Of a DNA stretch of 64,000 nt, positions 26,829 to 35,354 are shown piece after piece (within the stretch, counting starts at the first letter, position 1; the number at the start of each line of letters is the position of its first letter). A model generated the notes under the pieces. It was not told the DNA's origin. It did no database searches and saw only the letters and a list, made by a program, of their open reading frames with translations. The DNA is from Bin80 sp026708685 (GTDB lineage: Bacteria > Bacteroidota > Rhodothermia > Rhodothermales > Bin80), in the NCBI GenBank assembly GCA_965200955.1, contig OZ241742.1, positions 1,674,001-1,738,000 of the forward strand, read 5' to 3'. The translations under genes and the position numbers were made by a program.

Positions 26829-27299
26829 TGGTGAAGATGAAACGTATTGTCAAGGGAGTTGAGTTACTTCAAATATCAAGGCTTTTGGGGTCGCAAAGCA
26901 GCGGTTAACAAACGAAAACAACAAGAGGATCAGTTTTCAGAAACGTTACTGTAGATGTTATTTTCTGATGTCATTCACCCGCGGAATAAAACGCGAATTG
27001 ATATGGATTTGTTCATTCATGACAGGTGGATCTTCTTCAAAGGGGATGTAGTGATGATGTAGTATAAGCCTCAGCTTATACGAAACGTTTGATTGAAAGA
27101 AATCCATGCTTGGGTAACTTCAATGAGGTGTACATCCAAATGAATCAAGCTACATCTATATGATGACTGCATACTCCATTACATTGCAAAGTAGTAAATT
27201 AGGGAAAATCATACCCATTAGAAAAGTTGTTTCTGTCCCTAATGGATACAGTGGATACTACCTCCATACAGATATTCATAGTTGTAATCTGTTAAATCC
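26829..27299. other. intergenic region upstream of the copper ATPase
   Basis: About 470 bases between divergent genes. The only structure noted is the palindrome at 27062-27081. A 35-codon frame from 26955 (MLFSDVIHPRNK) is too short to support. Confidence 0.35.
27062..27081. promoter_or_regulatory. 20-bp palindrome upstream of copA
   Basis: Arms GTATAAGC and GCTTATAC around CTCA. It is 220 bases before the copA start and could be an operator for a metal regulator. It does not match CueR or CopY sites that I know. Confidence 0.25.
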
Positions 27300-29627
27300 A
27301 TGAGTTCAAGTACTTCAACGTTGACACTGCCCATTGTAGGAATGCATTGTGCGTCCTGTGCAGCTGGGCTTGAGCGTCAGCTGGATCAACTTTCTGATAC
27401 CAGTGAAGTCCAAGTCAATATAGCTACGCATCAAGCTCATATTAAGGGGTTATCCGCCCAAGCTGCATTGTCAGCCATCCAAAATGCAGGATATGATGTT
27501 CCCCGATCAACGATCATTCTCTATCTGAAAGATCAGAATGAAGCGTTAGCAACAGAAACCATTGAGACCCGATGCCGTCAAGTGGGGCCGTTGATTGAGT
27601 ATCAGGTCTCTGGTCAAACATTGAAACTATCATGGATTCCTGAATTCAATCATGCTGAACAATTCATATCGGCATTTCCAGAATACACGGGAACACCCAT
27701 CAAGGAGTCCAGCAATTCGTTAGGGAAACATCTTCGTTTAGTGCTTTCCATCGTTGGAGCAGTTGTCGTTATGGTGTTCTCAATGTTTGATCTAGTCAGT
27801 CATACGTTATTGTTGGTGATTTCAACTCCTATTGTATTCTATGGTGGGGGAGAGTTCTTCAAAAGGGCATGGAGTGCACTCATTGGGGGGACAACAAATA
27901 TGTATACGTTGATTTCGATTGGTGTTGGATCCGCATGGATCTACAGCACCATCGTTACGCTCTTGCCCAATGTCTTCAATTCAAATATGGCAGTCTATTT
28001 TGAAGCGGCCGTTGTCATTGTTGCATTAGTGCTTTTGGGCCAATTCCTTGAATCTCATGCACTGCATAAAACTGGATCAGCAATTGAGTCCCTTCTTCGG
28101 TTACAAGTTCCAACAGCCCGCGTGAAGAGGGGAACGCATCTGGTAGATATTCCAGTGGAGAATGTTACATCTCAAGATTCAGTTGTGATTCGTCCCGGTG
28201 ATCAAGTGCCCATAGATGGGCAAGTGATGGAAGGAATGAGTTCGGTAGATGAGAGTATGCTGACAGGAGAACCCTTACCCGTCGCAAAATCCATTGGCGA
28301 TACCGTTGTGGCTGGAACTTTAAACATAGATGGATCCCTTACGGCATCTGTAACGCACACAGGAAGGGATACGATCCTGCAACACATCGTCCGTCTTACC
28401 AGAGAGGCACAAGGGAGAAAAGCTCCCATACAGAGGCTATCTGATCAAGTCTCAGGTTTTTTTGTTCCTATTGTTGTGATGATTGCCATTCTTACGTTTA
28501 CGATATGGATGTTCACTGGACTTGGCATGGAGCTTGCGATCATTACATTTGTTTCCGTCTTGATCATTGCATGCCCCTGTGCATTGGGACTTGCGACTCC
28601 GACCGCTATTGTTGTTGCTACGGGTGCGGCCGCACGAAGGGGTATTCTATTCAAGGGCGGGGATGCTCTTGAAAGGATCAGTAAGGTGACTCATGTAGTG
28701 CTTGACAAGACAGGAACACTAACAGTAGGGACTCCCACGATTGAATCTATGGATGTGTCCCCAGGGGTGTCTCGCACGATGGTTCTGACCATGGCCGCAT
28801 CGTTGGAAGTTCATTCCTCGCATCCACTAGCCGAAGCGATTGTGGCAAAGGCCAAATCAGAGGGGATTCAATTTGAACATGCAGAGTCCATAGAATTGAC
28901 TCCTGGGTTAGGGATCACTGGTACTATTGACCATCAACTCGTTTCTGTTGGAAGTGCAGGTTTTCTGGCCCAGCAAGATGTTGACTTTCCTCCCTATGCT
29001 GACATTGAAAAGAGAATTCACATAGCCATTGACCGACAGTGGGTCGGTCAGTTTACCGTCAATGATACATTGAGAGCTACCTCTAAAGATGCCGTTGCAC
29101 ATTTGCGTAGACAAGGTTTGGGAGTCGTCATGCTCACTGGCGATACAGAAACGAATGCAAGTGGCGTTGCTGACCAGTTAGGGATCAGGGAAGTGCACGC
29201 AGGCATGACACCAGCAGAGAAGATGGACTTCATCTCCACACTTCGAGACATGGGTTTTGTGGTTGCTATGGTCGGCGATGGAATTAATGATGCACCTGCC
29301 CTTGCTCATGCAGATATCGGTATAGCGATTGGGTCAGGAACTCAAGTTGCCATTGAATCTTCCGATGTCACACTGATGCGTGAAGATCTAACATCCGTTG
29401 CAGAGACCATTAGTCTTGGACGACATGCTTTACGAACCATTCGTCAAAACTTATTTTTTGCTTTCATTTATAATTCAATGAGTATTCCAGTGGCGGCTGG
29501 TGCTTTCTATTGGATTTTTGGTATCTTAATGAATCCTATGCTCGCTTCCTTTGCCATGATGCTTTCGAGTCTTTCCGTTGTATGGAATAGTCTTCGTCTA
29601 AGCAGAACTCTCAAAACAAAATCTTGA
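27300..29627 (+). CDS. copA: copper-translocating P1B-type ATPase
   Basis: A 775-residue heavy-metal ATPase that exports Cu(I) from the cytoplasm. One N-terminal HMA domain has GMHCASC (14-20). The membrane metal site is CPC at 425-427 (IIACPCALGLATPTA). The phosphorylated Asp469 is in DKTGTLT. SSHPLAEAIV carries the SerHisPro motif, and MVGDGINDAPALAHADIGIAIG is the hinge. The last transmembrane pair has YNSMSIP and MLSSLSVVWNSLRL, the Asn/Met/Ser ligand set of Cu(I) pumps. The gene is followed after 3 bp by a DUF2231 protein and is probably co-transcribed with it. Confidence 0.93.
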   Translation: MSSSTSTLTLPIVGMHCASCAAGLERQLDQLSDTSEVQVNIATHQAHIKGLSAQAALSAIQNAGYDVPRSTIILYLKDQNEALATETIETRCRQVGPLIEYQVSGQTLKLSWIPEFNHAEQFISAFPEYTGTPIKESSNSLGKHLRLVLSIVGAVVVMVFSMFDLVSHTLLLVISTPIVFYGGGEFFKRAWSALIGGTTNMYTLISIGVGSAWIYSTIVTLLPNVFNSNMAVYFEAAVVIVALVLLGQFLESHALHKTGSAIESLLRLQVPTARVKRGTHLVDIPVENVTSQDSVVIRPGDQVPIDGQVMEGMSSVDESMLTGEPLPVAKSIGDTVVAGTLNIDGSLTASVTHTGRDTILQHIVRLTREAQGRKAPIQRLSDQVSGFFVPIVVMIAILTFTIWMFTGLGMELAIITFVSVLIIACPCALGLATPTAIVVATGAAARRGILFKGGDALERISKVTHVVLDKTGTLTVGTPTIESMDVSPGVSRTMVLTMAASLEVHSSHPLAEAIVAKAKSEGIQFEHAESIELTPGLGITGTIDHQLVSVGSAGFLAQQDVDFPPYADIEKRIHIAIDRQWVGQFTVNDTLRATSKDAVAHLRRQGLGVVMLTGDTETNASGVADQLGIREVHAGMTPAEKMDFISTLRDMGFVVAMVGDGINDAPALAHADIGIAIGSGTQVAIESSDVTLMREDLTSVAETISLGRHALRTIRQNLFFAFIYNSMSIPVAAGAFYWIFGILMNPMLASFAMMLSSLSVVWNSLRLSRTLKTKS

Positions 29628-29630
29628 ATC

Positions 29631-30698
29631 ATGCTTCCCGAATGGATGCCTAATGTGCACCCCATGATCGTGCACTTTCCCATCGCTCTGTTGATCACCG
29701 CTTTTGTGGTGGATGTCATTGCTCTGTTTTTTCGACGAGCTACCTTTCTTGTGAAAACATCAACCATCCTATATGTACTCGGTGCACTGGGGACGCTCGC
29801 CAGTGTGATCTCAGGAGAATTCGCGATCGAAACCGTAGAGGTCACCGGACAGGCAAATACGATCCTTCATGACCATGAAGAAACAGGTGAATTCGCCATG
29901 AAATTCTTTTTGGTCTATGCAGCCCTGAGAGTGGTGTTATGGTGGTGGTTGAAATTTCGCATGATCGTTTGGATCCCACTTGCAGTCATCGGTGGGATTG
30001 GACTTTTTCCGTTGTTTCAAGCATCCACCCTCGGTGGTCAGTTGGTCTATCAGCAGGGAGTGGGGATTGCGATGGTGGACTCCATGTCCGCAAGACTCAA
30101 AGAAATGGAAAGCGAGTTTGTGAGAATGGGTGGAAGTCCAGAGTTTTCTGGGATTGATGAAGATGGAGGATGGCAGTGGTGGGCTGGAGAAAATGCGGTT
30201 TCTGCGTTCAATGCTGCGTTTCAAACGGTGAAGGGAAATGTTTCCCCTGACACGGTCCGTGATTCTGATGGCAATGTGCATTTGGCCTTAACGGTTCAGG
30301 ACTCACCAGCGTTGATCACATCTGGGATTCCCGTCTCCGATGTGGAATTCCTGATGGAAGTAGATGTATCAGAGTTTAATGGTTCAGTTCGCTTGATCCA
30401 TCACATGCAGGATAGCCTGAACTATCATTACATGGAAATCTCAGATGAAACTCTGCGTATTGGTGCTCTTTCCAGTGGAGAGGAAGAGATTTACGATGAA
30501 GAGTTGTTTCAGCCGTTGGATGGGGCGAATGAGTTCAAAATTGTTAGTAGCACGACGCATTTTCAGGGATACATGAACGGGGAGATGCTCGTTCATGGAC
30601 ATGGGGCAGTTCCGCAGGCTGGGATCACTGGGTTCAAGTTCAGTGGATCAGGTACGGTATTTTATCAACAAATCAAACTATCGATCCTGGCGGAGTGA
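29631..30698 (+). CDS. DUF2231 membrane protein with C-terminal beta-sandwich domain
   Basis: A 355-residue protein. The N-terminal half is a DUF2231 domain with four membrane segments and the signature NVHPMIVHFPIALLI, including His residues that may bind metal or haem. After about residue 165 it turns into an extracytoplasmic beta-sandwich resembling LamG/3-keto-disaccharide hydrolase folds, with LIHHMQDSLNYHYMEI and FKFSGSGTVFYQQIKLSIL. Start ATG is 3 bp after the copA stop, so a role linked to copper or redox stress in the envelope is likely. The joined architecture is less usual than DUF2231 alone. Confidence 0.75.
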   Translation: MLPEWMPNVHPMIVHFPIALLITAFVVDVIALFFRRATFLVKTSTILYVLGALGTLASVISGEFAIETVEVTGQANTILHDHEETGEFAMKFFLVYAALRVVLWWWLKFRMIVWIPLAVIGGIGLFPLFQASTLGGQLVYQQGVGIAMVDSMSARLKEMESEFVRMGGSPEFSGIDEDGGWQWWAGENAVSAFNAAFQTVKGNVSPDTVRDSDGNVHLALTVQDSPALITSGIPVSDVEFLMEVDVSEFNGSVRLIHHMQDSLNYHYMEISDETLRIGALSSGEEEIYDEELFQPLDGANEFKIVSSTTHFQGYMNGEMLVHGHGAVPQAGITGFKFSGSGTVFYQQIKLSILAE

Positions 30699-30727
30699 AT
30701 TTTGTTCACTGAAAGATAGATGATCCG

Positions 30728-31846
30728 CTATGATGCGCTGTCGGATGACGCTCTGGAGACAACCATCTCTAGTTCCCTTACGTACATCTCATCCGCTTTG
30801 CCGATCCACTGACGCAGTTCGGTAGCATCATAGTCGTAAGTACGAACGAATTCCAGAAGTGGCGTGAGGTTGAGATCACTGGTCTGGATCGCCGCTCCAA
30901 CTCTTGTTCCGTCAATCCCGTTGCAGTGCTGTTCAAAATGCCGATGAAGAGGGTTGAGCATCAACGGTTTGCGTAAATACATTGCCTCTGCCATGCTTTC
31001 AAAGCCTGAGGTCGTGACTACTCCCTGACATTGAGCCATCATTTCAAGGAAACGAGTGGAATGAAGGCGGTGGAAGGTGAGATTTTTACTGTAATGGGTC
31101 ACTTCATCGGCTTGATCATTGTTCCAAAAGCAGTGAAGTCGGTGTGCGGGGTTCTGCTGATGCCATGCAATTAAGTCCTTGCTAAGGCTGTGATGATACA
31201 GGTAAATAACATAATAGGGCTCCGAAACATCATCGGGTAAATCAAACAGTTCCTGCCGAAGGAGGGGAGGCATCACCACTACCTTTTTGTCTGGAAGAGG
31301 TGGAGCATCATACAATGAGAGTGCAAATCTACATTCTGCTCCCAAACCAGTCAGGCGGGTAAAAGTCAGGGTTGATATTTTTTGTACTTCAAAACCTGTC
31401 GGAAATTGATACTCAGGATGCAAAAACATAAACTGGTGCCCAACTGCAACCATGGGAATTTTAGGACGTTCCCGTAACATAAAGAATCCAGCAAGTGGCT
31501 CAAAAAAATTCACGATCACATCGGGCTTTTCCGACTGGAGCAATTCACTCAGGATGGCAAAACTGCGATTGAATTCATTCAGGCGAAAGCTGTTATTGAC
31601 TAGCGTACGTCCCCAATCAATGCTCCGTGTTTCCTGATTGACAAAAAAATGTCCGCTGGGCACCTCAACCACCGGGGACTGCAAACACTCTTCAAAATAG
31701 GAGGGAATTTCATGCCCACCTTTACTCACGACAGATTTACACACCGAATGGCCAGCATTGCGGAGAATGGAAGCAAGAGACAGTGCTTGCGTCAGATGAC
31801 CGCGTCCCTCCCCCTGAACAATAAAGAGCACTCTTAATTTAGACAT
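30728..31846 (-). CDS. glycosyltransferase family protein (GT-B fold)
   Basis: A 372-residue protein with the GT-B start RVLFIVQGEGRGHLTQALSLA, the same GxGHxxR/Q-type glycine-rich loop found in MurG and MGT enzymes. The C-terminal half has CQGVVTTSGFESMAEAMYLRKPLMLNPLHRHFEQ (split as VVTTSGFESMAEA and KPLMLNPL), the nucleotide-sugar binding region. Its start overlaps the end of the LpxH-like gene by 8 bp, so the two form an operon. A role in glycolipid or lipid A-type glycan synthesis is inferred from that pairing. The donor sugar is unknown. Confidence 0.8.
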   Translation of the reverse strand: MSKLRVLFIVQGEGRGHLTQALSLASILRNAGHSVCKSVVSKGGHEIPSYFEECLQSPVVEVPSGHFFVNQETRSIDWGRTLVNNSFRLNEFNRSFAILSELLQSEKPDVIVNFFEPLAGFFMLRERPKIPMVAVGHQFMFLHPEYQFPTGFEVQKISTLTFTRLTGLGAECRFALSLYDAPPLPDKKVVVMPPLLRQELFDLPDDVSEPYYVIYLYHHSLSKDLIAWHQQNPAHRLHCFWNNDQADEVTHYSKNLTFHRLHSTRFLEMMAQCQGVVTTSGFESMAEAMYLRKPLMLNPLHRHFEQHCNGIDGTRVGAAIQTSDLNLTPLLEFVRTYDYDATELRQWIGKADEMYVRELEMVVSRASSDSAS

Positions 31847-32702
31847 CTTCGTTTTCTTTTATAGAGGCAGGTCTGGAGTTCTGATTTGGGTCTGAAATGC
31901 TATTCTCCCACCGAGTCAGCAGGGGCTGATGGTCCATCGTTACCCAATTCAGCAGTTCTATGCGTCCATCAGAGTGTTCTACAAGGGCAGTACAACTTTC
32001 TATCCAATCACCACAGTTTGCATAAAGAATGGACTGGACTTGACGAATTTCTGCACGATGAATATGTCCACAGACCACTCCATCAGCGTTTTTTTGTCTA
32101 GCGACTTCAATCATAGCATTTTCGAAATTTGCAATAGCCAGAACAGCACGTTTGGTTGTATGCTTCAAATAGGCTGAGAGAGACCAGTAGGGCATCCCAA
32201 ACCATCGTCGAGTACGATTAAGCCCACGATTAAGGAGCAAGAGCACACTGTATGCTTTGGATCCCAAAACGGAAATCCATTTCGCATGCTGGAGCATTCC
32301 ATCAAATTGATCGCCATGCAAGACCAATAATTTCCTGCCATCAGCAGTCTCATGGATGGCTTCATTCATGACATGAATGCGCCCAAGACACAGGCCAAGA
32401 TAATCACGTACAAACTCATCATGGTTGCCGGGCAAATATATAACACGTGTTCCTTTTCGCGCCTTTCGCAAGATTTTCTGAATGACATCATTGTGAGACT
32501 GTCTCCAATGCCATGACCGAGACAATGCCCAGCCATCAAGGATGTCTCCGACAAGAAAGAGGGTGTCACTTTCATTATGCCGAAGAAAATCCAATAAGTA
32601 ATCCACCATAGCATCCTTCGTACCAAGATGAAAATCCGACAGCCAGATCGTACGATAGTGCTTTACCTCAGCCATGGTGCCAACATGAGTTGTCGGGAGC
32701 AT
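31839..32702 (-). CDS. LpxH-like UDP-2,3-diacylglucosamine diphosphatase family phosphoesterase
   Basis: A 287-residue metallophosphoesterase. The metal motifs are LSDFHLGT, VGDILDGW, GNHDEFVRDYLG, LHGDQFDG and CGHIHRAEI, matching the LpxH/YbbF family. An internal Met at residue 9 is a possible alternative start (MAEVKHYRTIW). LpxH hydrolyses UDP-diacylglucosamine to lipid X in lipid A synthesis. Many Bacteroidota and Rhodothermota carry paralogues of uncertain substrate next to glycosyltransferases, as here. Confidence 0.8.
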   Translation of the reverse strand: MLPTTHVGTMAEVKHYRTIWLSDFHLGTKDAMVDYLLDFLRHNESDTLFLVGDILDGWALSRSWHWRQSHNDVIQKILRKARKGTRVIYLPGNHDEFVRDYLGLCLGRIHVMNEAIHETADGRKLLVLHGDQFDGMLQHAKWISVLGSKAYSVLLLLNRGLNRTRRWFGMPYWSLSAYLKHTTKRAVLAIANFENAMIEVARQKNADGVVCGHIHRAEIRQVQSILYANCGDWIESCTALVEHSDGRIELLNWVTMDHQPLLTRWENSISDPNQNSRPASIKENEDV

Positions 32703-32736
32703 ACCAGAGGAATAATTGATGATCCATCAAGAAACC

Positions 32737-33087
32737 CTAAACGCTCTCATTGTCAGAAATGATCGCCATACAAAGATCTCTATAGGTGTGCTTGGACGAT
32801 TTGGAGTCAAAAAGAATCAAAACTCGAGATCCATCTCCAAGAAGTTGCACATAATGTTTGCCCTTCGTTTTTCCAGTAGTTAGGTGATCCACCTCACAGT
32901 ATCGGACAATGGTAAGCTGAAGCCCCATTGGGGTACGTGAATAGAGCAATGCTCTAGATGCTGTGTGAAAAAGGGTTGCTTTACGAGGCTTGGAATTGAG
33001 AGCAACAACGCTATGTACCCGTTCCTGATAGAGAATCTCTTCCCCTTTAAGAATTCGTTTCACATAGGATTTATTTTTTTTGTCCAT
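32737..33087 (-). CDS. hypothetical protein, PH-like
   Basis: A 116-residue basic cytosolic protein. Repeated beta-strand patterns (LKGEEILYQERVHSVVAL, RKATLFHTASRALLYSR, RVLILFDSK) resemble a small bacterial PH-type domain, with a final helix at HTYRDLCMAI. There is no signal peptide or membrane segment. I cannot assign a role. Confidence 0.6.
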   Translation of the reverse strand: MDKKNKSYVKRILKGEEILYQERVHSVVALNSKPRKATLFHTASRALLYSRTPMGLQLTIVRYCEVDHLTTGKTKGKHYVQLLGDGSRVLILFDSKSSKHTYRDLCMAIISDNESV

Positions 33088-33363
33088 CGTTGAGAGTCCC
33101 CAGTGGGGAGATCATCCAGAGAAATGTAGCACAAAAAAGATCATATGACATGATACATTCTAATTGGTCAATTGTGCCAAATATTCAAGTTCATGATGTG
33201 GTAGCAGTATTATGTGGGCAGAGATGATTACTGAATTTGTTACGAATCCATAGACACTGTGCTTTAAGTTGCTCTGCCTAATCCAAGGCGGTCAATCAGT
33301 GATCAGATCTGAAGTAGAAGAGACAATGCAACATCATTCACTCCATTCAACAGATCAGGGGCA

Positions 33364-33588
33364 TCAATCAGGATGCCCCTTCGCTTCGTCATCCGAATCT
33401 ACAGTAACAATGAGACTCACGATAAGATAGGCAACCACGAAGAGCCCACTCGTCATAAAGGCTCCAAGGATGACTCCTACACGAAGCCATAGTGCTTCAA
33501 AGTTATATTGATGGGCAATACCCCCAAGTAGACCAGAAAAGACTTTATCGGAGGATGAACGCGTCAACTTTGGTTGATTTGAATTCAT
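33364..33588 (-). CDS. PspC domain protein (short)
   Basis: A 74-residue PspC-domain membrane protein from ATG 33588; a TTG at 33606 is also open. It has the domain start SSDKVFSGLLGGIAHQYN, then a hydrophobic pair ILGAFMTSGLFVVAYLIVSLIVTV. PspC proteins act in membrane-stress signalling. A second PspC protein follows within 250 bp, so the two probably work together. Confidence 0.8.
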   Translation of the reverse strand: MNSNQPKLTRSSSDKVFSGLLGGIAHQYNFEALWLRVGVILGAFMTSGLFVVAYLIVSLIVTVDSDDEAKGHPD

Positions 33589-33818
33589 GTTGAATAAGGA
33601 TGGCAATGATGGATGAACCCATTAAAATCGCGATGGTTCCTCCATAGAAGAATGTAAAGAACAAGGATCATGATACGGGCATTGATAGCCATCTGATCAG
33701 GATTGTATGAATGCATCACATGCTGAAAGTGACTGTATGAGTGAGCTCATTAAATGTTGTCTCACAAAGGAGATGCCTAGATATGCTGTTTCACGATTGC
33801 TGAATGAACCCTATGCAA

Positions 33819-34418
33819 TCAAATCTCATCATCATCGGGCAGGGGCATGAAGATAGCAAACAGAATGTAAGCAATCAGGGGCACGCTAGCACCCGTAGCA
33901 ATCAGGGCGACCATAAACAGGACCCTGAATAAAGTCGGATCCATGTTGATCCTTTGTGCTATCCCTCCACAGACTCCAGCAAGGTATCTTTTCCGGGATT
34001 TAGGTGGGAAATTCCATTTGGATTTTTTGGGGAAATTTGCACGCATATCAGGTGAGTACGTGTAATCCTTTTTTGATGGAGTTGCGTGGGGTGGACGTGA
34101 CCTTCCTTTGGATCTAGATCTGCGCTTGCGACGTTTTGGCGATAGTCCAAAAAGCAAAACGAGCAGAATTCCAACGATCGGAAATAACCAGAATTGATCC
34201 GAAAAAAAACTTCCCGGTAGAATTCCAGCTCCCTGCAACATCATGAGCACTGCAGAGGAGACGATCCCGAACCCTGCAATGGTGGGAGCGATTCCTGATC
34301 GCTTGGAGGATTTTGAAGTGTTCTCAAAGAGCATTTCTTCAAACTCCAAATCTGAAGTCTGGTTTTGCTCAACGACGAGATCTTCAAACTTCTCTTTGTC
34401 GATGACTTTCTTCGGCAT
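33819..34418 (-). CDS. PspC domain protein (long)
   Basis: A 199-residue protein. The N-terminal cytosolic part is acidic. Two hydrophobic stretches (PTIAGFGIVSSAVLMMLQ and QFWLFPIVGILLVLLFG) are followed by a very basic patch KRRKRRSRSKGRSR. A C-terminal PspC domain (RYLAGVCGGIAQRINMDPTL and a hydrophobic segment) ends in the usual acidic tail. Its start lies 35 bp inside the end of the folate cyclo-ligase gene. Confidence 0.82.
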   Translation of the reverse strand: MPKKVIDKEKFEDLVVEQNQTSDLEFEEMLFENTSKSSKRSGIAPTIAGFGIVSSAVLMMLQGAGILPGSFFSDQFWLFPIVGILLVLLFGLSPKRRKRRSRSKGRSRPPHATPSKKDYTYSPDMRANFPKKSKWNFPPKSRKRYLAGVCGGIAQRINMDPTLFRVLFMVALIATGASVPLIAYILFAIFMPLPDDDEI

Positions 34419-34992
34419 TCACTTCGTTGATGACGAGTGTTTTGGAGGGGGTGACAATAAGGTCAACGGGAATATCATGAGATTCAGCGGGAATCGTTTG
34501 GTGTAGACATGCGTCTGTGGTCAATCCGATTTTAAATGCCTTCAAAGATGTAAACAGCCGGTCATAAAATCCACCACCATATCCAACTCGATATCCCTGA
34601 ATATCAAAACCAAGGCCTGGCACCAAGACTACATCAATCTCCTGAGAAGCAACGGTTGAGGATACTGATGGTTCAGAAATACCCCAGCGGTTCACTACGA
34701 AATTACGCTCACGGTCAAACTCTCCCCAATGCATACGATTCACAGATACATTCGGTTCAATGATGGGGAGCAATACCGTAGATCCCCTGGCACGAAGCCA
34801 GCAATTAAGCGGTCGGGTATCGATTTCACGGGCACGAATTTTTGGCCAGTAGGACAGTACATTGGTTGCATGGAGAATTTCAGCAATAGAGACAGTTTCA
34901 ACCAGAATGTTTCTGCATTGCATGCGGTAATCGTCTTCCGTCATATGCTGACGCTTGGATCGACAGAACGCACGCAATTCCGACTTGGTCAT
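34384..34992 (-). CDS. 5-formyltetrahydrofolate cyclo-ligase
   Basis: A 202-residue enzyme that converts 5-formyl-THF to 5,10-methenyl-THF with ATP. It has the N-terminal SKRQHMTEDDY, the substrate segment LLPIIEP, and the hallmark VPGLGFDIQGYRVGYGGGFYD with the nucleotide-binding glycines. Length is normal for the family. It is the first gene of a probable minus-strand unit with the PspC genes; its end overlaps the next gene by 35 bp. Common names are fau or ygfA. Confidence 0.9.
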   Translation of the reverse strand: MTKSELRAFCRSKRQHMTEDDYRMQCRNILVETVSIAEILHATNVLSYWPKIRAREIDTRPLNCWLRARGSTVLLPIIEPNVSVNRMHWGEFDRERNFVVNRWGISEPSVSSTVASQEIDVVLVPGLGFDIQGYRVGYGGGFYDRLFTSLKAFKIGLTTDACLHQTIPAESHDIPVDLIVTPSKTLVINEVNAEESHRQREV

Positions 34993-35354
34993 TTTGTCTG
35001 TCTCAAAAAACGATCAAAGTGTATTACAAATGTACGACAGACTACTCAATGGGTTGCAGATCGGCATCAACGAGACCAACCATCATGGTGGTTACCATCC
35101 AACAAGTTCAACAATTGCAGTGAATCATTCTCTCTCCAACCACTCCAGTCTAACATTGCATTCTTGATCTAAGCAGTGATAAACATTACTATGACGTTAG
35201 ATCATGCACAGAGTAATCTCTACATCACTCTAACGGTTATGGATCACAGAATAAAACTCTCGGCTAACCCTGAATGTGATCCATTTGTATTGTAAGTGCG
35301 TATAACTATGCTGTCTTCTAAAAATTTGTTTTATTTGTATCCACATCAACCTAA
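34993..35354. other. intergenic region between folate cyclo-ligase and ffh
   Basis: About 360 bases between divergent genes. I looked for 6S RNA (often beside fau) and for SRP RNA and saw neither signature. It probably carries promoters for both sides. Confidence 0.4.

Noticed and set aside
34993..35354. possible 6S RNA or SRP RNA beside fau and ffh
   Set aside because: No conserved loop sequences or long pairing typical of either RNA could be seen.
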